Shown: positions 56,800-64,000 of the stretch, piece after piece
Layout: each line of letters opens with the position of its first letter
How positions within the stretch are numbered: the first letter of the stretch is position 1
Origin: Thiomicrorhabdus sp033238645
GTDB lineage: Bacteria > Pseudomonadota > Gammaproteobacteria > Thiomicrospirales > Thiomicrospiraceae
Assembly: GCA_033238645.1 (NCBI GenBank)
Contig: BQXR01000005.1
Location: 165,345 to 229,344 of the forward strand
Length of the DNA: 64,000 nt
Reading direction: 5' to 3'
Made by a program: the position numbers and the translations under genes
Notes under the pieces: model-generated
What the model saw: only the letters and a program-made list of their open reading frames with translations
Databases searched by the model: none
What the model was told of the DNA's origin: nothing

Positions 56800-58053
56800 A
56801 TGACAACACAAAACAGTAAATTAGAAGCACTCACCATTGACGGCCTCACTCATGACGGACGCGGTGTTGGCCATTTTGAAGGCAAAGCAATTTTTGTAGC
56901 CGATGCCATACCAGGTGATATTGTTTCCGCTAAAGTGATTAAACACCATGATAATTTTGATGATGCAAAATGCATTAAGATAGAGAGTGATTCTAAGGAT
57001 CGTGTTGAACCCTTCTGCCCTGTTTATACAGAGTGCGGAGGTTGCCAACTTCAACACATGTCTGTTGAAGGACAGCTGTATTGGAAAAACAAAAACTTCA
57101 TCACCAAACTCATCCAAGCAGTAGATGCAAAGCAGTGTGAAGTGGCCAACCCTATTACAAGTATTGGCCTAAACTACCGCCGCCGCGCCCGCCTAAGTTT
57201 AGTAATTAGCAAAAAGGACAAGGTTGCTCGTTTAGGTTTTAAGCAGCGCGCTTCATCAACTGAAGTAGTCGATATTGATAGCTGCCCTATTTTGACAGGT
57301 GCTTTAAACCGATCAATTCAAGAAAACAAAGCAGCCCTATTAGAAACCGCCAGCCGTGCCTACAAAGAGGTTACTTTTGTTGAAGCTGAGAATGGCGTGT
57401 TTGGTGTACACGACAGCAATGAGTCAGCAGCTCTGCCCTTCTACACACTTAATATCAACCAGCCTTTAAAACTTGAGTTTCCCGAAGATGGCTTTATTCA
57501 GGTCAATAAAAACCTCAATGAAGCGATGGTCGAAAATGCAATGGCTTGGTTAGACCTTAAGCCTGAGCATAAAGTATTAGACCTCTTTTGTGGCGTCGGT
57601 AACTTCACGCTGCCAATTGCGCAGAAAGTTAAAGAGACGGTTGGTATAGAAGGTGAGCGTGAGCTTGTGGATATGGCCAAGAGCAATGCTGAGATCAATC
57701 AACTGGATGGGGTTGCTTTTCATAAGGCCAATCTATTTGATGAGATCATGCCTAAGCCATGGTTTAAAAAACAGAAGTACGACCGTATTTTATTAGATCC
57801 AGGCCGCCAAGGGGCTTATGAGGCTTGTAAGGTTTTAGGTAAACTAAACCCACATATTATTGTTTACATCTCTTGTAATGCTGCCACTTTGACGCGTGAT
57901 GTTAAAGAGTTAGAGAAACAAGGTTATCGTCTGACTAAAGCGGGCATGATTGATATGTTCCCACACACGACGCATACCGAAGTTATGGTGCAGTTAACTC
58001 GTACTCATAAGGCAATTTCTAAACCTAAAAAGCGTCCTGTTTTTAAGATTTAA
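56800..58053 (+). CDS. rlmD: 23S rRNA (uracil-1939-C5)-methyltransferase
   Basis: 417 residues. N-terminal TRAM domain (LTIDGLTHDGRGVGHFEGKAIFVADAIPGD), [4Fe-4S] Cys in CPVYTECGGCQLQH, SAM motif LDLFCGVGNFTLP and catalytic ISCNAATLTRDV. ATG 56800 replaces a TTG at 56770. The stop codon abuts a C-run motif. Confidence 0.96.
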   Translation: MTTQNSKLEALTIDGLTHDGRGVGHFEGKAIFVADAIPGDIVSAKVIKHHDNFDDAKCIKIESDSKDRVEPFCPVYTECGGCQLQHMSVEGQLYWKNKNFITKLIQAVDAKQCEVANPITSIGLNYRRRARLSLVISKKDKVARLGFKQRASSTEVVDIDSCPILTGALNRSIQENKAALLETASRAYKEVTFVEAENGVFGVHDSNESAALPFYTLNINQPLKLEFPEDGFIQVNKNLNEAMVENAMAWLDLKPEHKVLDLFCGVGNFTLPIAQKVKETVGIEGERELVDMAKSNAEINQLDGVAFHKANLFDEIMPKPWFKKQKYDRILLDPGRQGAYEACKVLGKLNPHIIVYISCNAATLTRDVKELEKQGYRLTKAGMIDMFPHTTHTEVMVQLTRTHKAISKPKKRPVFKI

Positions 58054-58067
58054 CCCCCCCCTGTTCA
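58054..58067 (+). repeat. C-run/TGYTNA dispersed motif (C8, TGTTCA)
   Basis: Eight C then TGTTCAAAATC, immediately after the rlmD stop codon. Confidence 0.75.
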
Positions 58068-58640
58068 AAATCTTCTGGTTCCCATGTTTGGCGTGGGAAC
58101 TTAATATCCATGTCATTTATTCCAAATAAAGCAAAAGGCAACCCCTTTTATCCATCTTTAACTGGCTTAAGCCAATTTCTGATGTTAGTTGAGAGGCCTT
58201 TTTGATCTTCGTAACTATTCTGTTATTACTACTAATGGCCTCACGTAACTTTTTACCCCTGCGCAAAAAGTCACCAAAAACGCAGCCCTGGACGTTCGTT
58301 CGGCATTCCCTAAGCTCATTCACTGAAATTGGAGAACTCGCTGCACTCAGACAGCACCAATTTTTAACCGTTCATCTCACTAAGGGACTTGCACGCTCTC
58401 TCTTTAAGGGGTAAGGGGCGTTTGTGGATGCTTTCGTAGTCAGTTTGAAATTAAAGGATAGCGTCACATTTTTGCGTTTTTGAATAACAAGGCTGCGTAT
58501 ATTTTTATGAAGGCAAAAGGCAAGACCCTATCCTCGGTTTATACGCTTACTAAGCTTTACCCCCCCCCTGCTCAAAACAAAATCTAACCTTCTTCCTTGA
58601 AACTAACTTGCTATAACTCTGAGTTATTGCCTATTGCAAA
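58068..58640. other. non-coding accessory spacer with short repeats
   Basis: About 570 bp without a convincing gene. It contains two copies of a short repeat resembling AAGGCAAAAGGCAAGACCC (about 58128-58145, imperfect, and 58510-58528); a third is at 59321-59337 after the antitoxin gene. The block at about 58240-58440 (CAAAAAGTCACCAAAAACGC and onward) resembles non-coding repeats I associate with many gammaproteobacterial genomes; open frames on both strands here look spurious. Confidence 0.5.
58560..58574 (+). repeat. C-run/TGYTNA dispersed motif (C9, TGCTCA)
   Basis: Nine C then TGCTCAAAAC in the spacer before the toxin-antitoxin genes. Confidence 0.75.
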
Positions 58641-58661
58641 CTGTACGCTAGTGGCGTACAG
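58641..58661. promoter_or_regulatory. operator-like palindrome before the toxin gene
   Basis: CTGTACGC-TAGTG-GCGTACAG is a perfect 8-bp inverted repeat with a 5-bp spacer, ending 8 bp before the toxin ATG. This is the expected place for autoregulation by the HTH antitoxin. Confidence 0.7.
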
Positions 58662-58669
58662 TAAATTTT

Positions 58670-59001
58670 ATGAAAGGAATCTTTGTAGAATCTCCAATAT
58701 TTAATAATCATCGTCAAAAATACATAAATGATGATGAATATCACTATTTACAAATGATCTGCTTGCCAACCCTAAAGCGGGTGATGTGATACAAGGCACT
58801 GGTGGTTTACGAAAAATTAGAGTTGCTGCAAAGGGTAAGGGAAAGAGTGGTGGAGCAAGAGTCATTTATTACTACTTTGATAGTTTCAAACGATTTTATC
58901 TACTCACCATATACGCCAAAAATGAAGTGACTGACTTATCACCTAATGAAAAACAACAATTGAAAATATTTATGGAGGCATGGAAAAATGAGCAAGCGTA
59001 A
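58670..59001 (+). pseudogene. RelE/HigB-type toxin, frameshifted
   Basis: The N-terminal part from ATG 58670 (MKGIFVESPIFNNHRQ…DDEYHYLQ) is in one frame and stops at 58789. The rest (LLANPKAGDVIQGTGGLRKIRV … FMEAWKNEQA) is in another. Together they make one typical RelE/HigB toxin of about 110 aa. One extra A in the run at 58752-58754 would restore the frame (…LQNDLLANPKAG…). A GTG at 58786 could start a 71-aa C-terminal fragment. It overlaps the antitoxin gene by 14 bp, as an intact pair would. A sequencing error is not excluded. Confidence 0.8.
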
Positions 59002-59302
59002 TCTTTTTACAGAGCTTAGTACTGCCTTGACTGATGCTAAGTTACATTCAGAAAATAAACTAACCCTAAAGACCCATGTTCTTGAAACGCCACATGATCT
59101 TAGTATCTCACCTAAAGAGATCGTAAGTCTTCGTGAGAATTTCAATATGTCCAGAGGCGTATTTGCAAGCTACCTTCACACATCACCAAGAACACTAGAA
59201 AACTGGGAACAGGGCAAAAGCAAACCCAATGAGCAGGCTGTTACTTTATTAAAATTGGTTAAGTCACACCCTGAAACTTTGAATTATATTGCTGCTTTGT
59301 AA
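58988..59302 (+). CDS. HTH antitoxin (HigA/NadS-like)
   Basis: 104 residues. C-terminal xre-type HTH (about 46-95; IVSLRENFNMSRGVFASYLHTSPRTLENWEQGKSKP) with an N-terminal extension, as in antitoxins paired with RelE/HigB toxins where the toxin gene comes first. It starts inside the 3' end of the toxin gene. The frame is intact although the toxin is broken. It probably binds the palindrome at 58641. Confidence 0.85.
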   Translation: MSKRNLFTELSTALTDAKLHSENKLTLKTHVLETPHDLSISPKEIVSLRENFNMSRGVFASYLHTSPRTLENWEQGKSKPNEQAVTLLKLVKSHPETLNYIAAL

Positions 59303-59320
59303 GCTGAACTCACCGCTATA

Positions 59321-59337
59321 AAGGCAAAAAGCAAGAC
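59321..59337 (+). repeat. short direct repeat after the toxin-antitoxin pair
   Basis: AAGGCAAAAAGCAAGAC, near-identical to the copy at 58510-58528, so the pair flanks the TA module. Confidence 0.45.
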
Positions 59338-59466
59338 TTGCGCCCAAATTTCCAATTATTTAACTTTACTCTGATGGTATGGACACACCCATCATACAAA
59401 ACGGCTTTACGAATGCATTGAGCCAGTATGATAAAGGTGAAGAAACTCTAACTAAGGAGCGTACCC

Positions 59467-60483
59467 ATGTCTACAGATATTACTACCATCGGTGTTGATA
59501 TTGCAAAACATACTTTTCATTTGGTTTTTACCAATAGGCATGGTAAACCAATTAATCGCAAACAGTTAAGCCGTGCCAAGTTCTTGGAGTTAATCAAAAT
59601 ACACTCACAAGTTACCTTTGCATTAGAAGCTTGTGGCACCAGTCATTATTGGGCAAGAACCATTCAACAAGCAGGTCATCAAGTTAAGCTGATTAACCCT
59701 GGGTTTGTTAAACCTTTTGTGATGTCTAATAAAAATGACTTTAATGATGCCACGGCGATTATAGTGGCAGCCAATCAACTGACAATGCGATTTGTTTCAC
59801 CCAAAACGACCGAACAACAAGCTATTCTGATGATGCATCGAATACGTGAACGAATAGTGACACAAAAGACCGCATTGATTAATCAGATTCGAGGGTTATT
59901 AGCCGAGTTTGGCATTGTCGTTAAAGCGGGTGCTGCAAACCTCATCTCAGAGTTACCTTTTGTACTAGAAAATGCTGAAAATCAATTATCCTCTTTAGGT
60001 AGAGAACAGTTCCATTTACTGTATCAAGAGCTAATCGAGATGGGTAAGCGCTTACAAGCTCAAAGCCAAAAGATCGAACATCTAGCACGACAAGATCCTG
60101 TAGCGTCTAAATTACAAAAACTACCAGGTGTTGGCTTTTTAACAGCCTCGGCTATTGCCGCCTCTGTAGGAGACCCATTGGAGTTTAAAAATGGTAGGCA
60201 GTTTTCCGCTTGGTTAGGATTGGTGCCAAAACAAAACTCTACAGGCGGTAAAAACGTATTGCTCGGCATCAGTAAACGAGGCGATAAATACCTAAGGAGA
60301 CTTTTGGTTCAAGGCGCTTTGACGGCTATTGCCAGAAGCAAGGGCAACAACAGTCAAGTTGTCTGGGCTAAAAAGCTAAGGCAGGCCAAGTGTATTCAAA
60401 TCGCCGCAGTGGCTTTAGCTAATAAAACAGCCAGAATCATGTGGGCGTTGATGGCACACAATAAAGAGTACCAAGTGATGTAG
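59467..60483 (+). CDS. IS110-family transposase
   Basis: 338 residues, full length. N-terminal DEDD RuvC-like domain beginning TTIGVDIAKHTFHLV (D11), with LEACGTSHYWA and KNDFNDATAI; coiled linker; C-terminal Transposase_20 domain (about 205-300) with LQKLPGVGFLTASAIAASVGDP and LGLVPKQNSTGGKNVLLGISKRGDKYLR, containing the serine-bearing motif. The SD AAGGAG precedes the ATG. The gene looks intact, so the element could be active. Confidence 0.95.
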   Translation: MSTDITTIGVDIAKHTFHLVFTNRHGKPINRKQLSRAKFLELIKIHSQVTFALEACGTSHYWARTIQQAGHQVKLINPGFVKPFVMSNKNDFNDATAIIVAANQLTMRFVSPKTTEQQAILMMHRIRERIVTQKTALINQIRGLLAEFGIVVKAGAANLISELPFVLENAENQLSSLGREQFHLLYQELIEMGKRLQAQSQKIEHLARQDPVASKLQKLPGVGFLTASAIAASVGDPLEFKNGRQFSAWLGLVPKQNSTGGKNVLLGISKRGDKYLRRLLVQGALTAIARSKGNNSQVVWAKKLRQAKCIQIAAVALANKTARIMWALMAHNKEYQVM

Positions 60484-60554
60484 TTAAATTCAGATAGTCA
60501 TACTACACCACTTTTACAACTTACCTTGAAAAGCAAATGCACATGGTAAAACGG

Positions 60555-60700
60555 GTTAATCCCACCTTGGCAGGGCCTGAACTGGGGTCTGAAACATAGG
60601 TTTCGTTACTCCGATTAGGAGCCAAGGTGCGGATAACATGATGGCTAGTCAGGCGCCTTAAGCCTGACACTTAAAGAGCCGAATATACGACCGCTTAACT
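60555..60700 (+). ncRNA. putative bridge RNA of the IS1111-group element
   Basis: The non-coding right end is highly structured. A 9-bp stem CACCTTGGC (60563-60571)/GCCAAGGTG (60621-60629) encloses a small hairpin GAAAC/GTTTC (60591-60604) and a CTCC/GGAG pair; further on is GTCAGGC/GCCTGAC (60648-60668) with a 7-nt loop. IS110-family recombinases use such RNAs to specify target and donor; IS1111-group RNAs come from the right end. The RNA boundaries are my guess. Confidence 0.5.
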
Positions 60701-60804
60701 CACTTTAACCCTAGCCAATAGCAGTGCAAAAAAGGTAATAAGTTAAATTTAAAATGCCGAAAAATGCATTTATGGATTTTTATTGCTTGAAATCAGGGGC
60801 GTGA

Positions 60805-61086
60805 CCATATACGACCCCAGTTATTGAACCACCGATTAACTACCAAGACGACAGTATTATCGAGATAACTCCAGCAATGCTAGAGGCCTTTAAAGCTGTC
60901 ACTACGCTTGAAGGTATTGAGGTAGTGATCGGAGAAAATGACGACGTTATCCCAGTCGACTACCAAAAAACCTTCTGTAAACAACATAACAGCAAATGGA
61001 TCACACAGAACTGGGGACATCGGGTTGAAGATGTTGGCGTATTGGGTGAACTGATTCAAGAGAGTGTTACTGAAAATAACGACTGA
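60805..61086 (+). pseudogene. truncated hydrolase-like 3' fragment
   Basis: An open frame begins at the IS right end (codons from 60805; first ATG 60877) and runs 93 codons. The C-terminal part (VVIGENDDVIPVDYQ … NSKWITQNWGHRVED) resembles the end of an alpha/beta-hydrolase, with Asp and His at the expected spacing. The 5' part is missing and is not found left of the IS, so insertion was followed by a deletion. The identification is tentative. Confidence 0.55.
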
Positions 61087-61087
61087 T

Positions 61088-61101
61088 CCCCCCCCTGTCT
61101 A
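61088..61101 (+). repeat. C-run dispersed motif, variant tail (C8, TGTCTA)
   Basis: Eight C then TGTCTAAAATC, one base after the stop codon of the hydrolase-like fragment. Confidence 0.6.
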
Positions 61102-61244
61102 AAATCTCAGCACCTCAAAATAGCCCTACAAAAACATCCTGTTTAAGGGCAAAACATCACAAACAGTCGCCTTAAGGCTCCAATACGTATATATTAGATT
61201 TCTATTTGCAAAACTACTCAAATTTAATTCAAAGTGAAATCTGT

Positions 61245-61535
61245 ATGAGTGCCTACGTTATTATCAAAATAAAAACCGAAAACCCCGCCTTATTAAAAGA
61301 CTACCAAGCCGTTGCTCCTGCGATTATTGAGCAGTTTCAAGGTAAGTTCCTTGCACGAGGTGGAGAAGTAGAAAGACTAGAAGGTACAGAAGAAGTCCGC
61401 CGTACCGTCATTATAGAGTTCCCTAGCTTAGAAATCGCCAACGCCTTCTATGATTCAGAAGCCTACCAACATGCAATTAGCTTAAGAGAAGGTGCTGCTA
61501 CGGCTGAGATTTTGGCTGTGGGTGGTATTCCATAA
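61245..61535 (+). CDS. DUF1330 domain-containing protein
   Basis: 96 residues from ATG 61245 (MSAYVIIKIKTENP); the upstream ATG 61206 adds 13 residues that do not fit the family. DUF1330 proteins are small ferredoxin-like-fold (dimeric alpha-beta barrel) proteins of unknown role; RGGEVERLEGTEEVRRTVIIEFPSLEIANAFYDSEAYQ is typical. Confidence 0.9.
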   Translation: MSAYVIIKIKTENPALLKDYQAVAPAIIEQFQGKFLARGGEVERLEGTEEVRRTVIIEFPSLEIANAFYDSEAYQHAISLREGAATAEILAVGGIP

Positions 61536-61605
61536 CAAATAATCTAAACTTAATAAATTTAAAATCAATTTCAAGCCTCCCTCTATATTTAGTTAAGGAA
61601 CAAAC

Positions 61606-63216
61606 ATGAGCTCAAATTTATATCTAATATTGTTATTAGTTTCACTACTTGCTCTTATAGTTACAATTTGGCTCTACTTAAATTCTGCTAGAAGACATAA
61701 AAAGTCAGAGTCTGAACTTCTAGAAACTAAGTCCCTACTCACCCAGTTTAAAGAAAGAGTGAACAGCCTTAAAAAATATGAAGTCATCGAGGATGCCAGT
61801 AAGCAAGCAACTAAAATCATCCTCGAAGCAAACGAGACACTTAAAAATGCACGTGAAAATTACCAAGCTAAAGTTGAAGATGCCAATATTAAATCCCGCA
61901 AAATATTGTCCGAAGCAGATGCTACATTAAGAAAAGCAGATCAACAGTACCTGCAAAAAATAGATGATGCAAAAACTATAGCTAATGAGGAACTGAAAGC
62001 AGCTAGAGCTAAAGGAAAATCTATTCGAGAGAAGGCTGAAGAAAACTTAACAGAAGCTCACAATATAGCAGGTAATATTGAAGAACAAGCAAAGGCTCGG
62101 GCGGAGGAAATTGCGGGCGAAGCATGGGAAGCAAAAAAGAATTCTGAACAATATGTGTCCACAGTTAAGGCCATGAAAAATATCATTAAGGGCTATGGTG
62201 ATGAATACCTTATCCCGAATGAAAGCGTGCTAGATGAACTGGCTGAGGAATATAACCACAAAGAAGCAGGCCAAGAATTAAAGAGTATTAGGGCTCAAAT
62301 CAAATCCATGATAAAGAATGGTGAATGTGCTGATTGTGATTATGTTGAATCCCATCGAAAATCAACGGCAATAGAGTTTGTATTAGATGCCTTTAACGGT
62401 AAGGTTGATACCATCTTATCTAAAGTTAGGCATGATAATTACGGGAAACTCACTCAGCAACTAGAGGATGCTTTTCGACTAGTGAATCATAACGGGAAGG
62501 CATTTAGAGATGCTCGAATAAAAACAAGATATTACGACCTTATCGTCCAACAACTTAAACTCACTGTAGCAACTCATGAACTAAAGAAAATAGATTTAGA
62601 AGAACAGCGTCGAATTAAAGAAGAAATGCGTGACGAAGAGCGTGCACGTAGAGAATTTGAAAAGGCTTTGAAACAGACTGAAAAAGAAGAAAAATTAATC
62701 CAAAAGGCAATGAAAGAAGCTGAAAAAAGACTTTCAACTGCAACAGCAGAAGATAAGCTGAAATTTGAGCAACAACTAGCAGAACTACAAGAAAAACTTA
62801 ACGAAGCAGAATCTCGCGGTCAAAGAGCGTTATCAATGGCACAGCAAACTAAACAAGGACATGTATACATTATCTCTAATATTGGCTCATTTGGTGATGA
62901 CGTGTTTAAAATCGGCTTAACTAGAAGACTAGAGCCACTTGATCGAGTTAAAGAGCTTGGAGATGCATCAGTCCCATTCTCTTTTGATGTTCATGCGATG
63001 ATACATTCGGAAGATGCTCCTAAGCTTGAAAAAGAACTTCATAAAGTTTTTGTTTCCAATCAGGTTAATAAAGTAAACCCACGAAAAGAGTTTTTTAACG
63101 TGGCTTTAACTGACATAAAGAGCAAGGTTGAGAATCTTGGCCTTAATGCTCATTGGACAATGAAATCGGATGCTAGTGAATACAGAGAAAGCATGCAGAT
63201 TAAACAAAAACCATGA
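61606..63216 (+). CDS. DUF4041 protein with C-terminal GIY-YIG-like (T5orf172) domain
   Basis: 536 residues. One N-terminal helix (about 5-27), a long coiled-coil (about 30-190), a DUF4041-like region (about 195-390), a second charged coiled-coil, and a C-terminal T5orf172/MUG113-type GIY-YIG domain (about 420-505: GHVYIISNIG … FKIGLTRRLEPLDRVKELG). Such proteins are scattered in accessory DNA; a defence role is suspected but unproven. Overlaps the GNAT gene by 4 bp. Confidence 0.85.
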   Translation: MSSNLYLILLLVSLLALIVTIWLYLNSARRHKKSESELLETKSLLTQFKERVNSLKKYEVIEDASKQATKIILEANETLKNARENYQAKVEDANIKSRKILSEADATLRKADQQYLQKIDDAKTIANEELKAARAKGKSIREKAEENLTEAHNIAGNIEEQAKARAEEIAGEAWEAKKNSEQYVSTVKAMKNIIKGYGDEYLIPNESVLDELAEEYNHKEAGQELKSIRAQIKSMIKNGECADCDYVESHRKSTAIEFVLDAFNGKVDTILSKVRHDNYGKLTQQLEDAFRLVNHNGKAFRDARIKTRYYDLIVQQLKLTVATHELKKIDLEEQRRIKEEMRDEERARREFEKALKQTEKEEKLIQKAMKEAEKRLSTATAEDKLKFEQQLAELQEKLNEAESRGQRALSMAQQTKQGHVYIISNIGSFGDDVFKIGLTRRLEPLDRVKELGDASVPFSFDVHAMIHSEDAPKLEKELHKVFVSNQVNKVNPRKEFFNVALTDIKSKVENLGLNAHWTMKSDASEYRESMQIKQKP

Positions 63217-63626
63217 TCATAAAATACAAAACAAACACCCCCATCACCACCGATCAATTCATAGAACTTCTACAAGCCTCTACTTTAGGAGAACGCAGGC
63301 CGATTGACGATCGTGATTGTATGGAGGGCATGGTCAACAATAGTAATTTAGTGGTCACTGCTTGGGATGGTGATTTGTTGGTGGGGATTGCTCGCTGTAT
63401 GACCGACTTTCATTATGCTTGTTACTTATCAGATTTGGCGGTGCATCAAGACTATCAAAAGACGGGGATTGGTAAGCAGTTACAAACTTTAACTCAGGAG
63501 CAATTAGGCTCAAAGTGTAAATTGATTTTGATTGCCGCACCCGATGCCAATGCTTACTATCAACAGATTGGTTTTACCCTGAGTGAACGATGCTGGGTAT
63601 TGAACCGTGATCAGTCTATTCAGTAG
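63213..63626 (+). CDS. GNAT family N-acetyltransferase
   Basis: 137 residues. The acetyl-CoA-binding motif A is LAVHQDYQKTGIGKQLQTL (about 75-93), followed by NAYYQQIGF. Substrate unknown. The start overlaps the DUF4041 stop (ATGA), suggesting coupled translation, though the pairing may be accidental. Confidence 0.9.
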   Translation: MIIKYKTNTPITTDQFIELLQASTLGERRPIDDRDCMEGMVNNSNLVVTAWDGDLLVGIARCMTDFHYACYLSDLAVHQDYQKTGIGKQLQTLTQEQLGSKCKLILIAAPDANAYYQQIGFTLSERCWVLNRDQSIQ

Positions 63627-63659
63627 AGTTGTATCCCCCCTCTCCAAAAAGGTAAACCA

Positions 63660-64000
63660 ATGAAAAAACTATTACTAACCCTTGCCCTTCTACTCTCCAG
63701 CTTTAGCATCATCAGTTTAGCTGGCTATCAACCGAACTCGATAGGGAGTGCATTTGAAAACCGTCAGAGTGATATTCAGGTTGAGGGAAAAGGTCGTGTG
63801 ATTAAGGTTCTGGCTGATGATAATAAAGGCTCGCGCCACCAGCGTTTTATTCTCAAACTGGATAGTGGTCAAACGGTATTGATTGCGCATAATATTGATT
63901 TAGCACCGAGAATTAACCGTTTGAGTAAAGGCGATACGGTTGTCTTTTATGGTGAATATGAGTGGAATAGAAAAGGTGGTGTGGTGCACTGGACACACCA
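63660..64000 (+). CDS. DUF3465 domain-containing exported protein (5' part)
   Basis: Open from ATG 63660 to the window edge, 113 codons visible. N-terminal signal peptide (KKLLLTLALLLSSFSIISLA), then an OB-fold-like domain with GRVIKVLADDNKGSRHQRFILKL, VLIAHNIDLAPRI and GGVVHWTH, which is DUF3465. Function unknown. It is preceded by a variant C-run (CCCCCCTCTCCA at 63635). Confidence 0.85.
   Translation, partial: MKKLLLTLALLLSSFSIISLAGYQPNSIGSAFENRQSDIQVEGKGRVIKVLADDNKGSRHQRFILKLDSGQTVLIAHNIDLAPRINRLSKGDTVVFYGEYEWNRKGGVVHWTH

Larger units (their letters stand above)
59378..60809 (+). mobile_element. IS110-family element, IS1111 group
   Basis: One transposase gene flanked by imperfect subterminal inverted repeats: TATGGACACACCC (59378-59390) and GGGCGTGACCATA (60797-60809), 11 of 13 pairs matching. 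The coordinates mark these repeats; the true ends lie a few bases outside. A long 3' non-coding segment (about 310 bp) is typical of the IS1111 group. The right end abuts a truncated gene. Confidence 0.8.

Noticed and set aside
58117..58414. Open frames on both strands in the spacer after rlmD
   Set aside because: Overlapping frames, poor starts, no family; the DNA looks like a non-coding repeat.

Overview
This 64 kb window is a moderately AT-rich chromosomal segment from a gammaproteobacterium. Evidence is gene content and order: the hda/DUF2066 and purM-purN neighbourhood, a rlmE-ftsH-folP-glmM-tpiA-secG-tRNA-Leu-nuoA..N run, and a leuCDB-asd-truA-trpFBA-accD-folC-SPOR-purF-metZ run. The flavour resembles free-living aerobic Thiomicrospira/Thiomicrorhabdus-like bacteria, but that placement is inference only.

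Layout. 1-8 kb: PilZ-like protein (cut by the window edge), a TlpA-type thioredoxin, hda and DUF2066 on the minus strand; purM, purN, a DUF3108 protein, dcd and a membrane protein on the plus strand. 8-10 kb: arfB and ilvA (minus). 10.4-14.4 kb: a copper locus, with an OprC-type TonB receptor, a SCO protein, a PCuAC chaperone and an unknown Cys/Met-containing periplasmic protein. 14.5-18.9 kb: rpiA, a second TlpA-like protein, thiE, hemL and a MYG1-family gene. 19.3-19.6 kb: two tandem initiator tRNAs. 19.7-34.3 kb: DUF2818 plus the complete 14-subunit NADH dehydrogenase I operon. 34.4-40.6 kb: tRNA-Leu(GAG), secG, tpiA, glmM, folP, ftsH, rlmE. 40.7-56 kb: yhbY, then the long amino-acid/purine/folate biosynthesis run, with an M23 peptidase-bactofilin pair placed between leuB and asd. 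56-58 kb: queE and rlmD.

58-64 kb is an accessory region. It holds non-coding repeat-like DNA, a RelE/HigA-type toxin-antitoxin pair whose toxin carries an apparent one-base deletion, an IS110-family (IS1111-group) element with recognisable subterminal inverted repeats and a structured 3' non-coding segment that may encode a bridge RNA, a truncated hydrolase-like fragment abutting the IS, a DUF1330 protein, a membrane-anchored coiled-coil DUF4041 protein ending in a GIY-YIG-like (T5orf172) domain, a GNAT acetyltransferase and the start of a DUF3465 gene.

The most unusual signal is a dispersed motif: a run of 6-11 C followed by TGYTNA. It occurs about 15 times across the window, both between genes and inside conserved genes (hda, nuoH, nuoC, folP, metZ, folC, leuC). 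In 13 of 15 cases the C-run lies on the plus strand whatever the local gene direction. Chance would give almost none. It may be a polar genome-wide DNA motif (uptake-sequence-, Chi- or KOPS-like) or a mobile/regulatory repeat; the function is unknown.
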